64,000 nucleotides of DNA. Source: Symbiodinium natans (Eukaryota > Sar > Dinophyceae > Suessiales > Symbiodiniaceae). The notes under the pieces were generated by a model. That model had not been told where the DNA came from. It did not search any database and saw only the letters and a program-made list of their open reading frames with translations. The number at the start of each line of letters is the position of its first letter. Within the stretch, counting starts at the first letter, position 1. A program made the position numbers and the translations under genes. This document shows, one piece after another, positions 57,407 through 64,000 of the stretch. The stretch is from positions 169,241 to 233,240 of the forward strand of contig CAJNDS010000090.1 of NCBI GenBank assembly GCA_905221605.1. The letters are read 5' to 3'.

Positions 57407-58636
57407 AGCAGCTTCGCGCTTGTCACCGCGCTTTGGGCAATCCAGAAATCTGTGGTTTCCGAAACAACCTGGAAAGCAGCACAAGTGCAATCCTTTGGAA
57501 CAACGCTGCCTCTCGACCTTTTCTTTGCAAGTGCCAAGGTTGTGGCCGAAACACAACGCATGGCCCTGAGTGGTGCAACTGACGCCTCCTTCCAAGGCTT
57601 TTGGAACGAAACCTCCGCCTTTGGACTTACCAGCACCCTTTCCACGCCCGTAAGGACCACCCCTGAACTTGCCCGACCCTTTGGATTCGGCGCCTTCACC
57701 CTTGCCAAACCGGAAGAGGGGTGTCGATCCACACGCCACAGGCATGGGCTGCAACAGATGCAACACATCCGGATGATCGCACGCCTGCGCCCAAACTGCG
57801 TCAAGAGGGCGTCCTGCAGCAGTGACCTGAACTCCTGCGCGAGTGAGTTCAGCTAGTTTGACCCAGAGCTTCCTGTCTGCGGCAATGACCTGCGCTTGCG
57901 ATATTGGGGCATAGTTTGGGGGCGGCGGTTCAAGACGAGCTCTCATCAGCCGCTCAGTCCACGCGTCATGGTGCGAAAAGGCCAAGAGATTAGCCTGATC
58001 ACAGGCAAGCCCCCGCCGTGTCAAGGCGTACCGCAACAGCAAGTCGGACGACAGGTCGGCACTCAGGTGGGTTTCTTTACCTTTGATCCTGACAGTGCCT
58101 GCGCTGTCGATCGTCAAGTGCCGATCTTCCTTGCTCGACGCGGAAAGAACTTCTTGCTCTTTGCTGATGCATCTTGACAATTCGACATGTGAAACGCGGT
58201 TCTCTTCATATTGCGCCACCATCAAGTCAATGAGCCGATCCGCGGGCTCGAGGGCGCCCTCGATCTTTAGGCCTGCAAGCCTTGCTTGCTGCTTTGCCAA
58301 GCGATCTGCCCTCTCGGGCTGCGCAAGTTTCTTTGTGGGTGCATCTTCGGATCTCTCCACGGACTGACGGAGCTCTGCAGACGCCATGCTGTACGCTTCA
58401 TGTAACAGTCGTCGCATCACTGCCAGTTCTCCTACTGTGGCATCGCGCTTTAGCATGTCCTTTATGGCCCGTACAAAAGGGGACTCGTCGGGCTGGCCAG
58501 GTACATACGAACTACTGAAAGCATACTTTGCAAGAGCGTTGACGCCGGAGTCCACGATGAGGTCCAACACATCACCTGCAAGGCCAAGCGAAGTCGCACG
58601 AGCTCGAAAGTTCGGGGTACTATCAGTCACAGACAT
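57401..58636 (-). CDS. Gag-like nucleocapsid protein of the retroelement
   Basis: Probable structural protein that binds the element RNA. The ATG at 58636 lies in a strong context (gccgccATGt) and gives 411 aa; an upstream in-frame TTG at 58669 is less likely. The first 300 residues are mostly helical and charged with no recognised domain. Residues about 310-350 are Gly/Lys/Arg-rich (FGKGEG, GKFRGG, GRGKGAGKSKGG), as in RNA-binding tails. Residues about 354-400 hold nine Cys with His, in the order CTTQGHALC, GTC, RC, CC, GC, HRFLDC, resembling a zinc-binding nucleocapsid module. It ends in TGA (57403-57401), followed at once by CTA in the same frame as pol. It lies 422 nt downstream of the recombinase, in another frame, so it may have its own promoter or trans-splice acceptor. 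The Gag role is inferred from position and composition. Confidence 0.8.
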   Translation of the reverse strand: MSVTDSTPNFRARATSLGLAGDVLDLIVDSGVNALAKYAFSSSYVPGQPDESPFVRAIKDMLKRDATVGELAVMRRLLHEAYSMASAELRQSVERSEDAPTKKLAQPERADRLAKQQARLAGLKIEGALEPADRLIDLMVAQYEENRVSHVELSRCISKEQEVLSASSKEDRHLTIDSAGTVRIKGKETHLSADLSSDLLLRYALTRRGLACDQANLLAFSHHDAWTERLMRARLEPPPPNYAPISQAQVIAADRKLWVKLAELTRAGVQVTAAGRPLDAVWAQACDHPDVLHLLQPMPVACGSTPLFRFGKGEGAESKGSGKFRGGPYGRGKGAGKSKGGGFVPKALEGGVSCTTQGHALCFGHNLGTCKEKVERQRCSKGLHLCCFPGCFGNHRFLDCPKRGDKREAAE

Positions 58637-59058
58637 GGCGGCGAAAGTCGACAGGCTACTTACACGCAACCCAGCAGCAAACAGAGCAAAAGCAAAGCAC
58701 AGTTACCTAGAAACGAGACTGCACGCAACGTTGAAGCAAGGTAGCGCACGCTGCAATCTTCCTAGTCAAGGATCACGCAAGATCAATCTCAATGATGCTG
58801 CTTCTGCTTGAGCCCACTCGAGCACTTAACATGCTGCGCTCGCAGCTCACGGGTCCACTGACCCTTCTTGTGAGCCCTTGCAAGGTCTCTGCTGAACTCT
58901 CAGCACCAGCTCACTTGTTTTGCCAACTCTGGCAACACGCGCACCCTCACGTCATATGCTCCATGGGCTCGCTCGAGGCCATGACCACACGGCGATCGCC
59001 GCCGGACTCAGTGACACACCCCTCGGCGTATAGCGAGCACTTGGGCTCGCCAACTAGA
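58637..59058 (-). other. Recombinase-gag intergenic region of the retroelement
   Basis: 422 nt with no long frame. Because gag is in a different frame and far from the recombinase stop, this stretch probably carries a second promoter or a spliced-leader acceptor. An AG lies about 25 nt upstream of the gag ATG, but no strong pyrimidine tract is obvious. Role inferred only. Confidence 0.35.
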
Positions 59059-60849
59059 CTAGACATTGAAGCAGCCTTTGCACATCGGATACGCGAACTT
59101 TGGCAAGGCTCCCAGTCTAGAATAGTTCGCTGAGTTGGCTCTCCCGCAGCGGAACTTGGCTTCCGCTCCGTCCACCACTCGGTGGATCGTCCTCGAGAGC
59201 TTGTTGCGGAAGACAGGCGCCTCGCCGGCGCTCCCGCCTGCGGCCTCATTGATGTGCCTCCACTCGCCGACAACATCTTGTTCGGCCGCATCAGTCTTAT
59301 CCAAGTCTTCTTGGTTGTCTTCTTCATCCGCCGAATCCTCACTGTCGGAGCACTCATCATCATCAGGAGCGGGCACTGGCGGCTTCACCGCTTTCGGGAA
59401 GTAACCTGAACGAGAAGCATCAGGCAAAAACTCTGACTTGTGAATCATCAGGATCACGCCCTCCAACGCCCGCACTGGCCCCGACATCGCATCACGAGAA
59501 TACACCAAAGGTGTGCGCTCGTCAGCCTGCGCGTGATACCCAAGTAACCTCCGCGTCGGTAGATCCACACCAGCCTTGCTCATCCAAGATAGCGTTGTGG
59601 TCTTGCACGAGTGAGTACCAATGCGAGAAACCAGACTTCCGTCGTGACCGCGACTCTTCAGGATGTTGCGCAGCCAATCACCAGCCATGGCTGCAGTCGG
59701 CGGGACGCGCTGCCACCCTTCCCCGTTCGGAGCAGGTAGTAAAGGCACCCCAGCACCCACAGGCACCCTTGCACGCTTCCTCAACTCCAACCAAGCGGAG
59801 AACCAGTCAAGGCCTGACACACCTTGCCGCGGCGCGACCATGGGCAAAAGTTGCGTTTTCCGCTCAACTGTATACGCGGTCTTGCATCGCGACACAGAAC
59901 CCTCAACATACCCGAGTAACGGCCTGGCAGCAAGGTCAGGCGAGTCAACCACAAGCTCTTGCAAGTTCAGGCAATCGCTATATCGTCCCCGCATGAAGAC
60001 GCAAAGAAGAAAGAAGCCAGCAGCGATTTGGTCCTGAACGGAACCGCCTTGTTCACACACGAAGCGCTCAAGATCATCTACCATAGCCACAGTGAGCGGC
60101 GGTCGCTGCACTTTCTTCTTCTTACGTAAGTAAGCACGCCGCGTTACACCGACGACGCGCAGACTCTTCACGGCCTCATGGGCTCCCAGGAGGCCTAACA
60201 TGTGGTGACAAAATGACAAACTGACGAGAAAACTCCTCAAGAATGTAGGGGCCGAGCAATCTTCATTGGCACGCACAAAGTCATAAACACTCTGCTCATG
60301 GATCGGAAAAGCTGTAATGCCCTGATCGTTGCACCAAGCAACGAAACGCAGCATAGGCCCAACACGGCCATGCAAAGTTCCAGCAGCCTTGCCAGCAAAA
60401 ACATCAAGGAGGCCGGAATGTAAGGTGGCTCCAAGAGGTTCAATCTTGTTGAGCTTCCTGCCCAGATCGAACGCAGGAGGGTGGGTCAAGATGACTCCAA
60501 CCCATTTGCGAATCGCTGCAACCATGTACCGAGCCAAGCTTTGTTCCCATGACAAAGTAGAACACGTGACTCGGCGGATCTTAAACTGCTGCGCTTCAAT
60601 CACTCCCTCTGCTTCCTCGGTGCTCCCGAGTAGATCTCCGTACAAAACAGGCATCGGACCCACAGGTCCAATCGGCGTTTGCGCAAGGAGCTCAATCGCA
60701 TGTGGCTGTCGAAGCAACTCCCAAGTTGGCTTGAAGATAGAAGCGCTCACCATTCTGCGACAGTACTGCAAATGGCCGTCAAAAGCGGCCGCTTCTGCAA
60801 TGCATCCTGCCATGGAGTCCTGGCCCTTGTTACCCCCCTGTCCAAGCAT
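59059..60849 (-). CDS. Tyrosine recombinase of the retroelement (first gene)
   Basis: Predicted integrase of the element, expected to cut and rejoin the circular DNA intermediate and the target in the nucleus. The frame opens at 60918, but the first ATG is at 60849, giving 596 aa; earlier starts would need TTG. The C-terminal half has the tyrosine recombinase signature. The first Arg box is RGRYSDC (catalytic Arg about residue 289), a Lys lies near 331, the second box is GTHSCKTTTLSW (His413, Lys416), the third box is LLGYHAQ (His439), and the nucleophile is Tyr450 in LVYSRD. Position 416, normally Arg, is Lys. Residues 1-250 are a helical N-terminal region of unknown role. After the catalytic domain come an acidic stretch (about 495-530) and a Cys-containing tail (RCGR, then MCKGC). 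It starts only 67 nt after repeat A1, so A1 must supply the promoter and leader. In described relatives this gene is last, not first. Confidence 0.9.
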   Translation of the reverse strand: MLGQGGNKGQDSMAGCIAEAAAFDGHLQYCRRMVSASIFKPTWELLRQPHAIELLAQTPIGPVGPMPVLYGDLLGSTEEAEGVIEAQQFKIRRVTCSTLSWEQSLARYMVAAIRKWVGVILTHPPAFDLGRKLNKIEPLGATLHSGLLDVFAGKAAGTLHGRVGPMLRFVAWCNDQGITAFPIHEQSVYDFVRANEDCSAPTFLRSFLVSLSFCHHMLGLLGAHEAVKSLRVVGVTRRAYLRKKKKVQRPPLTVAMVDDLERFVCEQGGSVQDQIAAGFFLLCVFMRGRYSDCLNLQELVVDSPDLAARPLLGYVEGSVSRCKTAYTVERKTQLLPMVAPRQGVSGLDWFSAWLELRKRARVPVGAGVPLLPAPNGEGWQRVPPTAAMAGDWLRNILKSRGHDGSLVSRIGTHSCKTTTLSWMSKAGVDLPTRRLLGYHAQADERTPLVYSRDAMSGPVRALEGVILMIHKSEFLPDASRSGYFPKAVKPPVPAPDDDECSDSEDSADEEDNQEDLDKTDAAEQDVVGEWRHINEAAGGSAGEAPVFRNKLSRTIHRVVDGAEAKFRCGRANSANYSRLGALPKFAYPMCKGCFNV

Positions 60850-60915
60850 GTCCAGGGCTCTGAGGGCACAGCGCCAACACAGCAGGAAGAAACGCAAGGC
60901 AAGTGACTCAGCGAA

Positions 60916-61093
60916 GGCTCACTCTGAGCTCAGCTGCCGCGCAGCAGCTCCCACCACCCTCCCATTCGCTGAGCAACTGCATACAGAGAAAGAGGAGTGC
61001 GCATGCGTAGCACAGAGAGGTTTTGCCATGCTCGGCTCCAGCCTCTCTCGCTTAATCAAAATATCCTAGGAACCCTGCGGTTTCCAAAGAATC
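60916..61093 (-). repeat. Split direct repeat A1 (5' end of retroelement)
   Basis: 178 bp, identical base for base to A2 at 53692-53869. The outer end reads gattctttgg on the minus strand and abuts gtgtct microsatellite. The inner end holds an inverted repeat (AGCTGC at 60932-60937, GCAGCT at 60944-60949, 6-nt loop) inside a GAGCTC-flanked palindromic stretch, a candidate structural or recombinase-related element. A1 precedes the recombinase ATG by 67 nt and must contain the promoter if the element is autonomous. Confidence 0.92.
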
Positions 61094-61283
61094 GTGTCTG
61101 TGTCTGTGTCTGTGTGTCTGTGTCTGTGTGTCTGTGTCTGTGTGTCTGTGTCTGTGTGTCTGTGTCTGTGTGTCTGTGTCTGTGTGTCTGTGTGTGTGTC
61201 TGTGTGTGTGTGTCTGTGTGTGTGTGTGTGTGTCTGTGTGTGTGTCTGTGTGTGTGTGTGTGTGTGTGTCGGTGTCGGTCGTC
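61094..61283. repeat. Microsatellite hosting the retroelement (right part)
   Basis: gtgtctgtgtctgt-type repeats resuming immediately after A1 and fading into (GT)n, then cggtgtcggtcg, before ordinary sequence. It is continuous in phase with the left flank, showing that the element split one array. Confidence 0.95.
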
Positions 61284-64000
61284 CCGGGGCCTTCAGTTGA
61301 CATGGAGAGCTTCAGAGACCTGCCCATCAGCTCTGAAGGTTTAGGGCTTGCGACTCCGACTTTGGTATTAAGCGACCACCCGTTCCTCCCTATAGTGAAT
61401 AGCCTATGCAAGTCCTGCGCCCTCTTCTGGGTAGTCATCCGGTGATTTCGGGCTCAGGTGTTGGGGCCAAGGCTTCGCGATAAATGATTGCGAACCTAAA
61501 GAAGCCCTCAAACGCCCAAAGCTCTGGGATGCAGTGATGGGCCCCACACCTGATATGTAGCGTAACCTGGGCCCTTGACCTTGCTAGGGTATGCAAGTAG
61601 ATGCAAGAAACGACTCGCGCAGCTGGAAAGAAGGAGGCGCTGCCTTTGCAATTCTACATCCTTCCCTGACCCAGAAGGCCCAGTGCTCACCAGGTCAACC
61701 CCGCCTTCAGCGGAATGCCCAAGACACACAACTTTCAAGCTTAAAGCACATCTTACTCTCAGCCGGCCTGAAGCCCAATAAACCCAATAAGCCCTGAAAT
61801 TTATTGCCAGATCTTCTGGGCTGCGCGCCTGAAGGCCCTTTATATCGCTGGCAGCCAACAACCCCAATGCCCCCCCCCGCCCCCCAGTGTGATGGTTAGG
61901 AGGGGTTTAGGGTGGCTTCAAGATTCTGCTCTGACCTTGGCCTTGCACATCAGTCCCGCAAGAGAAAGGACACCCACACCTACAGCACTGACACAGGCTC
62001 GAATGCTTGAAGTCCCAACCTCAAACCTTTGCACCAGAGCACCTGGTCAGAGAGTTGTACTCGCCTGACAGGAGGGGATGGCTCTCCACCTTGGTCGTCT
62101 CTCCAGTGCACAAGTCGGGAGTTTATCTGCAACCCCCCAACCCTACAACATAGCAAGTTTAAGTACTTACAGGGAGTACCCGTTGCACTAGACCCGGGGT
62201 GGACAAGATGTTTCAGGGCTAAGGGGCATGCTGGAAATCCACATCAGAAGCCGGTTCATGGGCACTGCAACTTTCAAGCTTAAGGAGGGTACTACAATAG
62301 ATGCCCTATAGCCCCACTACTCATGAATCCCAGTTACACGTACCCATGAACCTCCAGGTTCCTTGGTGCATGCCAGGCGGCCGTCTCCTTCTCACTAAGA
62401 ATTGGCCCGGCCTGACAGGTTTGAACTGAATCTCCCTCCATGACGAACTTCTTTTATAACTGAAGCCCAGATCCCGGAATTTCTGGGTGAACCCATGCAT
62501 TGTGTTTGGGAATACAACTTCAGCAACCAGCCGGGCAGCCCCGCAACTCCCTCCAACAGCAATCTGAAGCAGCACAGCTTCAACTGCTTCTCTCTTTCGC
62601 CGAGATCTGGGATCTGCCATGGTGGTTCAATAAACGCTCCTCTCCCGCGGAGTTCTTGCAAGATATTCCAAGCAGCCGAAAGTGACCAAAGCGCACTGGC
62701 TCGAGAGCTGTCGAAGTTGTCATGCTCCTAAATATTTAGGTCCTAATTAATGATGTGAGGTTCAGGATGCACCGTTACGGCTATTGTAGCCGTGTTGCCG
62801 TGTTTCTGTGAAATGCGCGGGACGTGCTGAGAACGGCGCCAGCGCCGCTCCGGTGACTCGAAGGAGATGCGAAGCTCGTGCATCTCCATGGCTGTCGGCC
62901 TCGGGAGCAGTGCGCATTTTAGCCATGCCACGAGGAGCTCTGGGTTTAGAGCGTTGAGGGGTTTACTGAGAGGGTGTTCGGGGTCTGAAAGGGCTTAGGA
63001 CAGTTGACGATCAAGCACATGGAATAATGCGGCCAGCGCCATAGGGGTTTCGGGTAAGTAACTATCTTCGCGATGGTCATATTAGCCTGCCAGAGTGCCA
63101 AGGAATCCCAAGAAAAGTCAATCATAAAATGGCATAAGCTAGCACGAGCCATGCAGAAACGGTTCGCACGCGTGGCACCCCGTCAGCTGGTACCAGGCAC
63201 AGCACGTCGGCAGATGCTGGTACACACCCCCGACTGTCTGCGAGCTGAGCTCTTAGCCGGGTGCGCCGTCAGCCAGGCATTCCATGCATGCTCGATTGGA
63301 TCGCCGCCTGCCTCAGGCATTTTCGAAGTTGCCCGAGTAGTCTTAGAAAGCCGAAGCCGAGAAAAGTTAGAATTGGTACCGGTTTTGCGGAGGGCCTGGA
63401 TGCGTTCTAAGCAAGGCATCCGACAACCGGACCATGAAACTCGAAAACTTCGGGCAATATCCATGAGCTCCCGCAGTTCGAAGGCGATTGGTGGCTCGTC
63501 TACATCTGAATTGCATAAAGGAGTATACATGCTGATATCAATATCAGTATCAGTATCAATATCAGTATATATATATATATATATATATTATACATCTACA
63601 GACAGGTGTATAGCGGCAGTATGTTGTTTTAGATGTTGGTCTGGGGGGGAGCGGCAAGGAACCCCAGCACTCAATGGCAGGGATCCCTCTCAGCATCCGA
63701 GCCACCTAAACATGGCTCCAAGCAGAAGCCCTTATGAAAACCCCTAAAAAACACACGCCCGTGATAAACCCTTAACTCCATGGGCCCTAGAAGCTACAAA
63801 AGCGTGAGCGCCCATGAACGCCCTGTGCCTGGAGCTCAAAGCGCCAGATGCCTCCGACGCGCGACTCGCGGCACACCTGCTAGCCGAGAAGCCTGTCTAG
63901 TTTTTATATGATCAAGCATGATAATTTGCAAGAATATGTGCGCACTCTACCTCAAGGAGCCATGGCTGTGAGTCCTGCAGAGCCCCGCTGAAATTCTTGG

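Larger units (their letters stand above)
53537..61093 (-). mobile_element. Complete tyrosine-recombinase retrotransposon (DIRS/PAT/Ngaro class) with split direct repeats
   Basis: Reading the minus strand, the order is A1 (61093-60916), recombinase, gag, pol, B1 (53956-53870), A2 (53869-53692), a 67-bp spacer, B2 (53624-53537). Split repeats of the form A1...B1-A2-B2 are the hallmark of PAT- and Ngaro-type elements, which copy RNA into a closed circle and insert it with a tyrosine recombinase instead of a DDE integrase. The internal B1|A2 junction (ggtcaaaa|gattcttt on the minus strand) joins exactly the sequences found at the two outer ends. The flanks read gtgtct | element | gtgtct, so removing the element restores an unbroken microsatellite and no target-site duplication is present. 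All three large reading frames are open and the A copies are identical, so the insertion looks recent. Boundaries and class are read directly from sequence; activity is inferred. Confidence 0.93.

Noticed and set aside
53537-61093. LTR retrotransposon interpretation
   Set aside because: No long terminal repeats with TG...CA ends, no protease, no DDE integrase and no target duplication; repeats are split A/B and a tyrosine recombinase is present.
62743-62889. Short minus-strand frame MEMHELRISFESPERRWRR to a stop
   Set aside because: Coding-like and behind an acceptor-like gccgacag, but only 48 codons with no partner exon found; noted here instead of as a gene.
63183-63747. Overlapping frames: minus 115 codons (63530-63183) and plus 224 codons
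   Set aside because: The minus frame (AFELRELMDIARSFR) is the more natural, but without splice or motif support I left both out; the plus frame runs through an ATATAT microsatellite.
1-64000. Dinoflagellate spliced-leader, 5S or U6 genes
   Set aside because: No recognisable leader or conserved RNA sequence was seen by eye; a covariance search would be decisive.

Overview
The window looks like nuclear DNA of a dinoflagellate-type alveolate (Symbiodiniaceae/Suessiales-like). The reasons are TTTAGGG-type heptamers scattered everywhere, very dense simple-sequence arrays, small exons with GT or GC donors and AG|G acceptors lying mostly on one strand, and retroelement proteins with Cys-rich tails of the kind common in these genomes. 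A chromerid or another alga with Arabidopsis-type telomeres is not excluded. There are no operons, ribosome binding sites or prokaryotic features, and no rRNA, tRNA or spliced-leader gene was recognised.

1-51.7 kb is intron and intergenic DNA in which real coding sequence appears only as short exons. The best-supported gene runs leftward (minus strand) from an ATG at 26615 to at least 18392. I could chain twelve exons after exon 1; every junction from exon 2 onward keeps the reading phase and has a GT or GC donor and an AG acceptor. It encodes a Cys-rich protein with a probable signal peptide and one central membrane segment; the family is not recognised. A second minus-strand locus (about 32.6-28.8 kb) shows exons for an Ala/Glu/Lys/Arg-rich, probably coiled-coil protein. 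A third minus-strand cluster (16.1-6.9 kb) contains a 57-nt exon present three times, two copies being part of a direct duplication of about 0.6-0.75 kb. Between these lie a 450-bp interstitial telomere-like array (27.5-27.96 kb) built of ordered variant blocks, a 73-bp tandem repeat (34.2 kb), palindrome clusters and many microsatellites.

53.5-61.1 kb is the main discovery: a complete, apparently young tyrosine-recombinase retrotransposon (DIRS/PAT/Ngaro class), 7,557 bp, minus strand, inserted without target duplication into a long GT/CT microsatellite (51.9-53.5 and 61.09-61.28 kb). Its ends are split direct repeats (A1 - genes - B1 - A2 - 67-bp spacer - B2). The two A copies are identical over 178 bp. 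The gene order is recombinase, then gag, then pol, which is a circular permutation of the usual gag-pol-recombinase order. Gag and pol are in one frame separated by a single UGA in the context UGA-CUA, a known readthrough motif. Pol has no AUG for about 275 codons, so it is probably made only as a readthrough product. Pol begins with a methyltransferase-like domain and continues with reverse transcriptase and RNase H. Presumably Gag packages the RNA, Pol makes DNA, the B1-A2 junction templates a closed circle, and the recombinase inserts that circle.

61.3-64 kb returns to ordinary flanking DNA with three small minus-strand coding candidates.
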